A DNA stretch of 64,000 nt, taken from the NCBI GenBank assembly GCA_024803745.1, contig JANJXV010000264.1, positions 873,501 through 937,500 on the forward strand, in the 5' to 3' direction. The first letter of the stretch is position 1. The number at the start of each line of letters is the position of its first letter. Below the pieces are notes generated by a model. The model made no database searches and was not told the DNA's origin. It was given only the letters and a program-made list of their open reading frames with translations. The position numbers and the translations under genes were made by a program. Shown here in pieces: positions 1 to 12,324 of the stretch. The DNA is from Megascapheus bottae. Lineage: Eukaryota > Chordata > Mammalia > Rodentia > Geomyidae.

Positions 1-149
1 CCTAACCATAAACCTAACATTAACCCTAACCCTAACCATTATCCTTACCCTAACCCTAACCCTAAAACTCACCCTAACTCTAAACCTAACCCTAACCCTA
101 ACCCTAACCCCTAACCCTAACCCTAACCCTTAACCTTACCCTCACCCTA

Positions 150-530
150 ACCCTAACCATTACCCTTATACTAACCCTGACCCTAAACTTAACCCCAACC
201 CTAAACCTAACCGTAAACCTTAACCTAACCCTTACCCTAACCCTAACACTTACCCTCACCATAACCCTAACCCTAACCCTAAACCTTACCCTAACCCTAA
301 CCTTAACACTTACCCTTACCCTAACCCTAACCCTTACCCTAACCCTAACCCTAATCCTAACCCTAACACTTACCCTAACCCTAACCCTAACCCTTACCCT
401 AACCCTAACCCTAACCCTACCCTTACCCTAATCCTAACACTAACCCTAACCCGAACCCCTAACCCTAACCCTTAACATAACCCTGACCCTAACCCTAACC
501 CTAACCCTTACCCTTACCCTAACCCTAAAC
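150..530. repeat. Partial, rearranged A-type copy (A0)
   Basis: Two pieces resemble block A in a different order. Bases 150-240 carry the CTAAACTTAACCCCAACC string followed by an ACCGTAAACC unit, as at about 1,915-1,980 and 3,488-3,550. Bases 415-495 carry CCCTTACCCTAATCC and then TTAACATAACCCTGACCC, as at about 1,250-1,320 and 2,835-2,905. Inferred: an older, scrambled member of the A family. The rest of 1-690 is ordinary degenerate repeat with nothing else visible. Confidence 0.5.
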
Positions 531-689
531 CTAACTCTAACCCTAACCCTAAACCTAACCCTTACCCTAACCCTAACCCTAACCCTAACCCTTACCCTAA
601 CACTACCCCTAACCCTAAACCTAACCTTAAACCTAACCCTAAGCATAACCCCAAACCTAACCCTTACCCTTACCCTTACCCTTACCCTA

Positions 690-2090
690 ACCCTAACCCT
701 AACCCTAACCCTAACCATGACCTTAACCTAACCCTAACCCTAACCCTAACCGTAACCCCTAAACCTAACCCTAACCCTAATCCTTACCATTATCCTAACA
801 CTAAACCTAACCCTATCACTTACCCTTACCCTAACCCCTAGCGTAACCCTAACCCTAACCCTATCACTTACCCTAACCGTAACCCTAACCGTAACCCTAA
901 ACCTTACACTTACCCTAAACCTAAACCTAACCCTTACCCTAATCCTAAACCTAACCCTAACCCTAAACCTTACCCTTATTTTAACCCTAACCCTAACCCT
1001 TACCCTTACCCTAACGCTATTCCTAACCCTAACCCTAACCCTAATACATACCCTTACCCTAACCCTAACCCTAACCTTAACCGTAACCCTAAACCTAACC
1101 CTAAACCTAACCCTAACCCTAACCCATACCCTAAACCTAACCCTAACCCTAACCCTTACCCTTACCCTAACCCTAACCCTAACCTTAACCCAAACCTTAC
1201 CCTAACCCTAACCCTAACCCTAACCCTTACCCTAACCCTAATCCTAACCCTACACTTACCCTAATCCTAACCCTAACCCTAACCCTAACCCCTAACCCTA
1301 AACCTTAACATAACCCTGACCCTAACCCTAACCCTAATCCTTACCCTAACCCTAACCCTAATCCTAACCCTAACCCTTACCCTTACCTAACTCTAATCCT
1401 AAACCTAAACCTAAATCTAATCCTAACCCTAACCTTAACCCTAACCGTTATCCTTACCCTAACCCTAACCCTAACCCTAACCCTAGCCTTAAACGTAACC
1501 GTAAACCTAACCCTAACCCTAATCCTAACCCTTACCCTTACCCTAACCCTAACCCTAACAGTAACCCTTACCCTTACCCTAACCCTAACCCTAACCCTAA
1601 CCTTAACGCAACCCTAACCCTAACCCTAACCCTAACACTTACACTTACCCTAACCCTAGCGCTAAACCTAACTCTAACCCTAACCCTAACCCTTACCCTT
1701 ACCCTAAACCTAACCCTAATCCTAACTCTAACCCTTACCCTTACCCTAACCCTAACGCTAAACCTAACCCTAATCCTAACCCTAACCCTATCCTTAGCCA
1801 TAAACCTAACCTTAACCCTAACCCTAACCCTTACCCTAACCCTAAACCTGGCCCTAACCCTATCCCTAAACCTAACCCTAACCCTAACACTTACCCTAAC
1901 CCTAACCCTAACCATTGCCCTTATCCTAACCCTAACCCTAAACTTAACCCCAACCCTAAACCTAACCGTAAACCTAACCCTAACCCTAACCCATACCCTA
2001 AACCTAACCCTAACCCTAACCCTTACCCTTACCCTAACCCTAACCCTAACCTTAACCCAACCCTTACCCTATCCCTAACCCTAAACCTAA
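690..2090. repeat. Block A, copy 1 (1.58-kb duplication)
   Basis: This is the first copy of a segment repeated about 1,579 bp downstream. The CCATGACCTTAACC landmark starts at 715 here and at 2,294 in copy 2. The unusual CTAGCG (838) becomes CTAGCC in copy 2. Later landmarks include the CCTTAGCCATAAACC string near 1,793 and CCATTGCCCTTATCC near 1,911; by there the offset has dropped to about 1,573, so small indels have accumulated. Copies differ at scattered single bases, so this duplication is clearly older than the 5.2-kb and 3.8-kb ones. Confidence 0.85.
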
Positions 2091-2269
2091 CCCTTACCCT
2101 TACCCTAACACATACCCTTACCCTAACCCTAACCCTAATCCTTACCCTAACCCTAACCCTAATCCTAACCCTAACCCTTACCCTTACCTAACCCTAATCC
2201 TAAACCTAACCCTAAACCTAATCCTAACCCTAACCTTATCCCTAACCGTTATCCTTACCCTAACCATAA

Positions 2270-3665
2270 CCCTAACCCTAACCCTAACCCTAACCATGAC
2301 CTTAACCTAACCCTAACCCTAACCCTAACCTTAACCCCTAAACCTAACCCTAACCCTAATCCTTACCATTATCCTAACACTAAACCTAACCCTATCACTT
2401 ACCCTTACCCTAACCCCTAGCCTAACCCTAACCCTAACCCTATCCCTTACCCTAACCCTAACCCTAACCGTAACCGTAAACCTTACACTTACCCTAAACC
2501 TAAACCTAACCCTTACCCTAATCCTAACCCTAACCCTAACCCTAAACCTTACCCTTATCTTAACCCTAACCCTAACCCTTATCCTTACCCTAACGCTATC
2601 CCTAACCCTAACCCTAACCCTAATACATACCCTTACCCTAACCCTAACCCTAACCTTAACCGTAACCCTAAACCTAAGCCTAAACCTAACCCTAACCCTA
2701 ACCCATACCCAAAACCTAACCCTAACACTAACCCTTACCCTTACCCTAACCCTAACCCTAACCTTAACCCAACCCTTACCCTAACCCTAACCCTAACCCT
2801 AACCCTAACCCTTACCCTAACCCTAACCCTAACCCTACACTTACCCTAATCCTAACCCTAACCCTAACCCTAACCCTTAACCCTAAACCTTAACATAACC
2901 CTGACCCTAACCCTAACCCTAATCCTTACCCTAACCCTAATCCTAATCCTAACCCTAACCCTTACCCTTACCTAACCCTAATACTAAACCTAACCCTAAA
3001 TCTAATCCTAACCCTAACCTTAACCCTAACCGTTATCCTTACCCTAACCCTAACCCTAACCCTAACCCTAGCCTTAAACGTAACCGTAAACCTAACCCTA
3101 ACCCTAACCCTTACCCTTACCCTAACCGTAACCCTAACAGTAACCCTTACCCTTACCCTAACCCTAACCCTAACCCTAACCTTAATGCAACCCTAACCCT
3201 AACCCTAACCCTAACACTTACACTTACCCTAACGTTAGCGCTAATCCTAACCCTAACCCTAACCCTTACCCTTACCCTAAACCTAACCCTAATCCTAACT
3301 CTAACCCTTACCCTTACCCTAACCCTAACCCTAAACCTAACCCTAATCCTAACCCTAACCCTATCCTTAGCCATAAACCTAACCTTAACCCTAACACTAA
3401 CCCTTACCCTAACCCTAAACCTGGCCCTAACCCTATCCCTAAACCTAACCCTAACCCTAACACTTACCCTAACCCTAACCCTAACCATTGCCCTTATCCT
3501 AACCCTAACCCTAAACTTAACCCCAACCCTAAACCTAACCGTAAACCTAACCCTAACCCTAACCCATACCCTAAACCTAACCCTAACCCTAACCCTTAAC
3601 CTTACCCTAACCCTAACCCTAACCTTAACCCAACCCTTACCCTAACCCTAACCCTAACCCTAACC
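2270..3665. repeat. Block A, copy 2
   Basis: Second copy of block A, in the same order and orientation as copy 1. It shares the TCCTTACCATTATCC, CTATCACTTACCC, TTAACATAACCCTGACCC, CCTTAGCCATAAACC and CCATTGCCCTTATCC landmarks. Similarity ends near 3,665: copy 1 continues toward CTAACACATACCC, whereas this copy continues into block B. Confidence 0.85.
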
Positions 3666-3930
3666 CTTACCCTTGTACTAAACCTGGCCCTAAACTTAAA
3701 CCCAACCCTAAACCTAACCCTAACTCTAACCTCAAACCTAACCATAACCATAACCCCAAACCTAACCCATACCCTTACCCTAAACCTACCCCTAAGCCTA
3801 ACCCTAACCCTAACCCTAACCCTAACTCTAAACTTAACCCTAACCCTAACCCTAACCCTTGCCCTTACCCTAACCCTAACCCTAAACCTATCACTAACCC
3901 TAACCCTAACCCTAACCCTTAACCTTAACC
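3666..3930. repeat. Block B, copy 1
   Basis: This segment of about 265 bp recurs at 6,090-6,360. Shared variant order: CTAAACTTAAACCCA, CCTCAAACCTAACC, ATAACCATAACCCCAAACC, then ACTCTAAACTTAACCC, CCCTTGCCCTTACCC and AACCTATCACTAACC. Copy 1 has CTGGCCC where copy 2 has CTGACCC. The last three words are the TTG form of a landmark seen many times farther right with TCG. Confidence 0.8.
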
Positions 3931-5009
3931 TAACCGTAACCCTAACTCTAACCTTAACCCAACCCTAAACCTAACCCTAACCCTAACCCGAACCCTAACC
4001 CTTACCCTTACCCTAACACTAACTCTGAACCTAAACCGAACAATAACCCTATCCCTAACCATAATTCTTATCCTTACCCTAACCCTAACCCTAAACCTAA
4101 CCCTAACCCTACCCCTAACCCTTACCCTTTTCCTAACCCTAACCCTAAACCTAACACTTACCCTTACCCTAACCCTAAACCTAACCCTAAAACTAACCCT
4201 AACCCTAACATTAACCCAACCCTAACCCTAACTCTAATCCTTACCCTAACACTAACTCTAACCATAATCCTTACCCTAACCCTAACCCTACCCCTAACCC
4301 TCACCCTTTCCCTAACCATAACACTAACCCTAACCCATACACTTACCCTAACCCTAAACCTAACCCTAAACCTAACCCTAACGCTAACCCTAACACTAAC
4401 CTTAAACCCTAACACTAACCCTAACCCCTAACCCTAACCCTTAACCTAACCCTAACCCTAACCCTAACCCTAACCCTAACCTAACCCTAACCCTAACCCT
4501 AACCCTTGCCCTAACACAATTCCTAAACTTAACCCCAAATCTAAACCCAACCCTAACCCTAACCCTAACACCTACCCTTACCCTAACCCTAACCCTAACC
4601 CTAACCATAAACCTAACATTAACCCTAACCTTAACCGTTATCCTTACCCTAACCCTAAACCTAAAACTAACCCTAACCTTAACCCTAAACCTAACCCCTA
4701 CCCCTTACCCTTACCCTAACCCTAACCCTAACCCTAACCCAAACCCTTACCCTAAACCTAACCCTAACCCGAACCCGAACCCTAACCCTTAACCTATCCT
4801 AACACTAACTCTGAACCTAAACCGAACAATAACCCTATCCCTAACCCTAACTCTTAACCTTACCCTAACCCTAACCCTAAACCTAACCCTAACCCTACAC
4901 CTAAACCTTACCCTTTCCCTAACCCTAACCCTAAACCTAACCCTTACCCTTACCCTAACCCTAAACCTAACCCTAAACCTAACCCTAACCCTAACCCTAA
5001 ACCTTACCC
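3931..5009. repeat. Degenerate array between blocks B and A
   Basis: Ordinary degenerate hexamers. The phrase CTCTGAACCTAAACCGAAC occurs twice (about 4,023 and 4,809), giving a local diverged duplication with an offset of about 785 bp. The same kind of phrase recurs in D modules (for example near 22,918 as CTCTGAACCTAAAACGAAC). I see no gene or non-repeat DNA. Confidence 0.6.
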
Positions 5010-5450
5010 TTATCTTAAGCCTAACCCTAAACCTAACCCTTACCCCTACCCTAAGGCTAAACCTAACCCTAACCCTAACTCTAACCCTAACCCTAACATA
5101 TATCCTTACCCTAACCCTAACCCTAGCCTTAACCGTAACCCTAAACTAACCATAACCCTAACCCTTACCCTTACCCTAACCCTAACCCTAACCGTAACCC
5201 TTACCCTTACCCTACCCCTAACCCTCACCTTAACGCAAACCTAAACCTAACCCTAACCCCATCCCTAACACTTACACTAACCCTAACCCTAGCGCTAAAC
5301 CTAACCCTAACCCTAACCCTAACCCTTACCCTAAACCTAACCCTAATCCTAACTCTAACCCTTACCCTTACCCTTACCCTAACCCTAACCCTAAACCTAA
5401 CCCTAATCCTAACCCTAACCCTAACCTTATCCATAAACCTTATCCTTACC
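5010..5450. repeat. Partial diverged block A copy (A3)
   Basis: Bases 5,010-5,230 resemble the 970-1,200 part of block A, and 5,287-5,440 carry CTAGCGCTAAACC followed by the ATCCTAACTCTAACCC order seen at 1,657-1,811 and 3,235-3,375. There are more indels and substitutions than between A1 and A2, so it looks older. Confidence 0.6.
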
Positions 5451-6089
5451 CTAAACCTAACACTAACCCTAACACTGAAAATAACCCTAAACCTAAACCT
5501 AACCTTAACCCTAACCCTAACCCTAACCCTAATCCTAACCCTTAACCTAACACTAACCCTAACCCTAACCCTAACCCTTACCCTTACCCTAAACCTAAAC
5601 CTAACCCTTACCCGTACCCTAACATTAACCCTAACCCTAACCCTTACTCTAACCCTAAGCCTAACCCTAAACCTAAACCTAACCATAACCCTAACCCTTA
5701 CCTTTACCCTAACCCTAAACCTAAATGTAACCCTAACCCTTACTCTTACCCTTACCCTCACCTAAACTTGAACCTAACCCTAACCCTAACCCTAACACTA
5801 ACCTTAACCCTAAACCCTTATCCTTACCCTAACCCTAACCCTAACCATGAACCTAAACCTAACCCTAACCTTAACCCTAACCCTTTCCCTTAACCTAACC
5901 CTAAACCTAACCATAAACCTAACATTAACCCTAACCTTAACCGTTATCCTTACCCTAACCCTAAACCTACAACTAACCCTAACCCTAACCATAACCCTAA
6001 CCCCTACCCCTAACCCTACCCCTTACCCTTACCCTAATCCTAACCCTAACCCTAAACCTAACACTTACCATAACCCTAACCCTCACCTT
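5451..6089. repeat. Degenerate array between A3 and B2
   Basis: Degenerate hexamers with no long match recognised elsewhere. It holds the unusual AACACTGAAAATAACCC near 5,471, one of the few stretches that strays from single-substitution hexamers. No gene seen. Confidence 0.55.
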
Positions 6090-6360
6090 TACCCTTATAC
6101 TAAACCTGACCCTAAACTTAAACCCAGCCCTAAACCTAACCCTAACACTAACCCTAACCATAACCTCAAACCTAACCATAACCATAACCCCAAACCTGAC
6201 CCTTACCCTTACCCTAAACCTAAAGCTAAGCCAAACCCTAACCCTAACCCTAACCCTAACCCTAACTCTAAACTTAACCCTAACCCTAACCCTAACCCTT
6301 GCCCTTACCCTAACCCTAACCCTAAACCTATCACTAACCCTAACCCTAACCCTAACCATT
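6090..6360. repeat. Block B, copy 2
   Basis: Second copy of block B. It has one or two extra hexamers relative to copy 1 just before CCTCAAACCTAACC, and carries AAAGCTAAGCCAAACCC where copy 1 has CTACCCCTAAGCC. It ends with AACCTATCACTAACC. Divergence is moderate. Confidence 0.8.
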
Positions 6361-7408
6361 AAACTTAAGCTAACCCTAACCCTAACCCTAACCTTAACCG
6401 AACCCTAAACCCAACCCTAATTCTAACCCTATACCTTACCCTTACCCTAACCCTAGCGCTAAACCTAACCACAACCCTTACCCTTACGCTAACCCTAACC
6501 CTAAACCTAACCCTAAACCTAACTCTAACCATAACCTTAACCCTAACCCTTATCCTTACCCTAATCCTAACCCTAAACCTAACACTAAACCTAGACCTAA
6601 CCTTTGCCCTACCCTAACCCTAACTCTAAACCTAACCCTAACACTTACCCTAACACTAACCCTAACCCTAACCCTAACACTTACCCGTACCCTAACCCTA
6701 ACCCTAAACTTTACCCTTACCCTAACCCTAACCCTAACCTGAACACTTACCCTTACCCTTACCCTAACACTAACCCTAACCCAAACCCTAAACCTAACCC
6801 TAACCCTAACCCTAAGCCTTACCCTTTCCCTAACCCTAACGCTAAACCTAACCCTTACCCTTACCCTAACCCTAACCCTATCCCTATCCCTAACCCTAAC
6901 CTTAACCCAACCCTAATCCTATCCCTAACCCTTACCCTATCCCTAACCCTAACCCTAACCCTAAACCTGACCCTAAACCTAACCCTAACCCTAACACTAA
7001 GCCTAAGCTTAAACCTAACCCAAACCCAAACCCTAACCCTAACCCGTACCTTTCCCTAACCCTAACCCTAAACCTAACCCTAACCGTAACCCTAACCCTG
7101 AGCCTTACCCTTACCCTTACCCTAACCCTAACCCTTACCCTACACCTAACCTAACCCTAACCCTTACCCTTACCCTAACCCTAACCCAAACTCTGACCCT
7201 TACCATTACCCTAACCCTAACCCCAAACCTAAACCTTACCCTAACCCTAAACATAACCCTGACCCTAACTCTAATCCTTACCCTAACACTAACCCTAACC
7301 CTAACCCAAGGCCTAACACTTACCCTTACCTAACCCTAACCCTAACCCTAAGGCTTACCCTTCCCCTAACCCTAAACCTAACCCTAACCCTAACCCTAAC
7401 CCTTACCC
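6361..7408. repeat. Degenerate array with an L-type segment
   Basis: Mostly unremarkable hexamers. Bases about 6,955-7,150 hold CTAAGCCTAAGCTTAAACC, then CCGTACCTTTCCCTAACC and a CCTACACCTAACC string. The same order occurs at about 40,225-40,400 and, in related form, at many sites in the 10-35 kb mosaic. Confidence 0.6.
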
Positions 7409-7600
7409 TTACATTAACCCTAACCCTAACCTTAACCCTAACCCGAACCCTAACCCTAACCTTAAACCTAACCTTAATCCTAACCCTTATCCTTACCCTA
7501 ACCCTAACCATAACCCTAACCCTAAGCCTAACCCTAACCCTAAACCTAACCCTTACCCTTACCCTTACGCGAACCCTAACCCGAAACCTAACCGTAACCC
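7409..7600. repeat. Module G, copy 1
   Basis: Module G starts with TTACATTAACCC, passes through TTAATCCTAACCCTTATCC and a CCATAACCC string, and ends with TTACGCGAACCC, CCCGAAACC and ACCGTAACCC. This copy has the intact CpG-bearing end. Confidence 0.8.
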
Positions 7601-7806
7601 TTACCCTAACGCTAACCCTAACCCTAACACCTAACCGTAACCCTAACCCTAACCCTTACTATTACCCTAACCCTAACCCTAACTCTGACCCTTACCATTA
7701 CCCTAACCCTAATCCTAACTTTAACCGCAACCATAAACCTAACCCTAACCCTAACCATAACCCTTACCTAACTCTAATCCTTACCCTAACCCTAAGCCTA
7801 ACCCTT

Positions 7807-8031
7807 CCCTAGGCCTAACACTTACCCTTACCCTAACCCTAAACATAACCCTAACGCTTACCCTTACCCTAAACCTAAACCTAACCCTGACCCTAACACT
7901 AACCCTAAACCTAACCGCCAACCCTAACCCTCACACTAACCCCTAACAATATCCCTAACCATAACCATAACCCTTACCCTTTTCCTAACCCTACCACTAA
8001 CCTAAAACTTACCCTTACCCTAACCCCTCCC
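7807..8031. repeat. Module C, copy 1
   Basis: Module C begins with CCCTAGGCCTAACACTTACC (overlapping AvrII and StuI sites) and continues through ACCGCCAACCC, CCTCACACTAACCCC, a TTTTCCTAACCC string and CCTAAAACTTACG to TAACCCCTCCC. This copy has CTAACAATATCCC and ends its AAACTTA word in CCC rather than CGC. Confidence 0.8.
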
Positions 8032-8569
8032 TAACACTAACCCTAATCCTAACCCTTCCCCTAACCCTAATCCTAACCCTAACCAGAACCTAACCCTTAC
8101 CCTTACCCTAACCTTAAACCTAACCCTAACACTAACCCTTACCTTACACTAACCCTAACCCAAATCTTAACCCTAACACGAACCCTAACCCTAACCCTAA
8201 CCCTAACCCTAACCCTAACCCTAACATCAACCCAACCCTAACCCTATCCCTAACCCTTACCCTTACCCGAACCCAAACCCTAACTTTAACCCCACCCTAA
8301 CCCTAACTCTAACCCTTACCCTAACACTAACTCTAACCATAATCCTTCCCCTAACCCTAACCCTAAACCTACATCTAACCCTTATCCTTTGCCTAACCGT
8401 AACACTAACCCTAACCCTGACCCTTACCCTAACCCTATACCTAACCCTAAACCTAACCCTAACCCTAATTCTAACACTAACCTTAAACCTAACATAAACC
8501 CTAACACTAACCCTAACCCGTACCCTAACCCTAACTCTAATCCTTACCCTAACCCTAACCCTAACCCTA
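8032..8569. repeat. Degenerate array between C1 and C2
   Basis: Degenerate hexamers. It contains a perfect run of seven CCCTAA units at 8,183-8,224, the second longest I found. No gene seen. Confidence 0.6.
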
Positions 8570-8788
8570 CCCTAGGCCTAACACTTACCCTTACCCTAAA
8601 CCTAAACCTAACAATGACCCTTACCCTAACCCTAAACCTAACCCTGACCGTAACACTAACCCTAAACCTAACCGCCAACCCTAACCCTCACACTAACCCC
8701 TAACCCTATCCCTAACCATAACCATAACCCTTACCCTTTTCCTATCCCTACCCCTAACCTAAAACTTACGCTTACCCTAACCCCTCCC
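8570..8788. repeat. Module C, copy 2
   Basis: Same landmark order as copy 1, about 760 bp downstream. It is followed by a CACTAATCCTAACTCTAACC-bearing stretch (module H, about 8,800-9,100) that also follows most later C copies. Confidence 0.85.
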
Positions 8789-9200
8789 TAACCCTAACCC
8801 TAACCCTAACCATAACCATAACCCTAACCCTAAGCCTAACCCTAACCCAAAACCTAACCTTTACCCTTACGCTAACCATAACCCTAAACCTAACCGTAAA
8901 CCTTACCCTAACCCTAACACTAATCCTAACTCTAACCCTAACCTTAACCCTAAACCTTACCCTTACCCTAACCCTAACCCTAAACCTAACCCTAACCCTA
9001 ACCCTAATCCTTACCCTAATCCTAACCCTAACCATAACACTTACCCTAACCCTAATCCTTACCCTAATACTTACCCTAACCCTAACCATAACCATAACCC
9101 TTACCCTAACCCTAATCCTTACCCTAAACCTAAGCCTAACCCTAACCCTTCCCCTAACCCTAATCCTAACCCTAACCCTACCTAACCCTAACCCTTACCC

Positions 9201-9386
9201 TTACATTAACCCTAACCCTAACCTTAACCCTAACCCGAACCCTAACCCTAAACCTAACCTTAATCCTAACCCTTCTCCTTACCCTAACCCTAACAATAAC
9301 CCTAACCCTAAGCCTATCCCTAACCCTAAACCTAACCCTTACACTTACCCTTACGCGCACCCTAACCCAAAACCTAACCGTAACCC
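9201..9386. repeat. Module G, copy 2
   Basis: Starts TTACATTAACCC and ends ACCGTAACCC. It carries TTACGCGCACCC where others have GCGAACCC, CCCAAAACC where most have CCCGAAACC, and TTCTCC where others have TTATCC. Confidence 0.8.
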
Positions 9387-11224
9387 TTACCATAACCCTA
9401 ACCCTAACCATAACCCTAAACCTAAATCTAACTCTAACCCTAACCCTTACCCTAACCCTAACCCTGGCCTTAACCCTAACCCTAACCCTAACCCTAACAC
9501 TTACCCTAACCTTAACCCTAACCATTGCCCTTATCCTAACCCTAACCATAAACTTAACCCCAACCCTAAACCTAACCCTAACCCTAACCCTTACCCTAAC
9601 ACTTACCCTAACCCTAACCCTAACCCTAACCCTAACTTTAACACTTAACCTTACCCTAACCGTAACCCTAAACCTAACCCTTACACTAACTCTAACCCTA
9701 ACCCTAAACTTACCCTAACCCTAACCCTTAACCTAACCCTAACCCTAACCCTAACCCTTACCCTTACCCTAATCTTAAACCTAACTCTAACCCTAACCCA
9801 AACACTAACCCTTACCCTAACCCTAACCCTAACACTTACCATAACCCTAACCCTAACCCTAACCTTAAACCTAACCCTAACCCTACCTATAACCCTAACC
9901 CTTACCCTTACCCTAAACCTAACCTTAAACCTAACCCTAACCCTAACCCTAACTCTAAACTTAACCCTATCCCTAACCCTAACACTCGCCCTTACCCTAA
10001 CCCTAACCATAAACCTATCACTAACCCTAACCCAAACCCTAACCCTTACCCTTAACCTAAACCTAACCCTAAACCTAGACATAACCCTACCCTAAACCTA
10101 CCCTAACCCCTAACCCTAACCCTAACCCTAATCCTTACCCTTATCCTAACCCTAACACTAACCCTAACCCTAACCCTAAACCTTACCCTTACCCTAAACC
10201 TAACCCTAACCCTTACCCTAAACCTAACCCTAACCCTAAGCCTAAACCTAACCCTTAACCTTATCTTAACCCTAACCCTAAACCTGACCCTTACCCCTAC
10301 CCTAACGCTAACCCTAAACCTAAACCTAACCTTAAACCTAACACATACCCTTACCCTAACCCTAAGCCTACTTTAACCCTAACCCTAATCCTAACCCTAA
10401 CCCTAACCCTAACCCATACCCTAAAACTACCCTAACCCTTACCCTTACCCTAACCCTAACCCTAACCCTTACCCTAACCCTAACACTAACCCTAACCCTA
10501 ACTCTAAACTTAACCCTAACCCTAACCCATACCCGAACCCTACCCTAACCCTAACCCATACCCTAACCCTAACCCTAACCCTTACCCTCACCCTAACCCT
10601 AACCCTAACCCTAACTCTAAACTTAACCCTAACCCTAACCCTAACCCTAACCATTACCCTAACCCTAACCCTAAACCTAAGCCTAAACCTAACACTATCC
10701 CTAACCCTAACGCTAACCTTAAACCTAAGCCAAACCCTAACCCTAAAGCTAACCCGTACCTTTCCCTAAACCTAACCCTAACCCTAACCCTAACCCTGAC
10801 CCTTACCCTTACCCTAACCCTAACCCTACACCTAACGCTAACAACTAAACCTAACCTAACCCTAACCCTTACCCTTACCCTAAACCTAATCCTAACCCTG
10901 ATCATTACCATTACCATTACCATAACCCTAACCCTAACTTTAACCCCATCCCTAAACCTAACCCTAACCCTAACCCTAACCCTAATCCTTACCCTAAACC
11001 TAACACTAACCCTAACCCTAAGCCTAACACTTACCCTTACCCTAACCCTAACTCTAATCCTAACGCTTACACTTAACCTAACCCTAAACCTAACCCTAAA
11101 CCTAACCCTAACCCTAACCCTAACCCTAACACTAACCTTAAACCTAACCCAAACCCTAACACTAACCCTAACCCGTACCCTAACCCTAACTCTAATGCTT
11201 ACCCTAACCCTAACCCTAACCCTA

Positions 11225-11450
11225 CCCTAGGCCTAACACTTACCCTTACCCGAACCCTAAACCTAACCATAACGCTTACCCTTACCCTAAACCTAAACCT
11301 AACCCTGACCCTAACACTAACCCTAAACTTAACCGCCAACCCTAACCCTCACACTAACCCCTAACCCTATCCCTAACCAAAAACATAACCCTTACACTTT
11401 TCCTAACCCTACCCCTAACCTAAAACTTACGCTTACCCTAACCCCTCCCC
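11225..11450. repeat. Module C, copy 3
   Basis: Lies in P copy 1. Carries CCGAACCC after the CCTAGGCC start and CCAAAAACATAACCC before the TTTTCC word; ends CCCCTCCCC, one base different from the usual CCCCTCCCT. Confidence 0.85.
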
Positions 11451-11870
11451 AACCCTAACCCTAACCCTAACCCTAACCAGTAACCATAACCCTAACACTA
11501 AGCCTAACCCTAACCCAAAACTTAACCCTTACCCTTACGCTAACCCTAACCCTAAACCTCACCGTAAACCTTACCCTAACCCTAACACTAATCCTAACTC
11601 TAACCCTAACCTTAACCCTAACCCTTACCCTTGCCCTAACCCTAACCCTAAACCTAACCCTAACCCTAACCCTAATCCTTACCCTAATCCTAACCCTAAC
11701 CATAACCCTTACAATAACCCTAATCCTTACTCTAATACTTACCCTAACCCTAACCCTAACCATAACCCTTACCCTACCCCTAATCCTTACCCTAAACCTA
11801 ACCCTAACCCTAACCCTTCCCCTAACCCTAACCCTAACCCTAACCCTACCCTAACCCTAACCCTTACCCT

Positions 11871-12061
11871 TACATTAACCCTAACCCTAACCTTAAACCT
11901 AACCCGAACCCTAACCCTAACCCTAAACCTAACCTTAATCCTAACCCTTATCCTTACCCTAACCCTAACCATAACCCTAACCCTAAGCCTATCCCTAACC
12001 CTAAACCTAACCCTTACACTTACCCTTACGCGAACCCTAACCCGAAACCTAACCGTAACCC
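11871..12061. repeat. Module G, copy 3
   Basis: Full-length, with GCGAACCC, CCCGAAACC and ACCGTAACCC all intact. Confidence 0.85.
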
Positions 12062-12288
12062 TTACCCTAACCCTAACCCTGGCCCTAACCCTAACCCTAA
12101 CCCTTATCCTAACCCTAACCCTAAACTTAACCCCAACCCTAAACCTAACCCTAACCATAACCCTTACCCTAACACTTACCTTAACCCTAACCCTTACCCT
12201 AACCCTAACCCTTATCCTAACCCTAACTCTAACCATAAAACTTACCCTAACCCTAACCCTAACTTTAACACTTAACCTTACCCTAACC

Positions 12289-12324
<36 letters not shown>

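Noticed and set aside
1..690. An active telomere end at the left edge
   Set aside because: A telomerase-maintained end should be long and nearly perfect. Base 1 onward is as degenerate as the interior, with no perfect run beyond a few units.
7409..7600. CpG cluster in module G as a TERRA promoter CpG island
   Set aside because: Only a few CpGs over about 35 bp, no GC-rich 29- or 37-bp repeat family as in human subtelomeric promoters, and no GC rise in the surroundings.
11225..11450. Module C as a transposable element
   Set aside because: No terminal inverted repeats, target-site duplications, coding capacity or poly-A tail are visible, and most copies are explained by the larger P and Q duplications.
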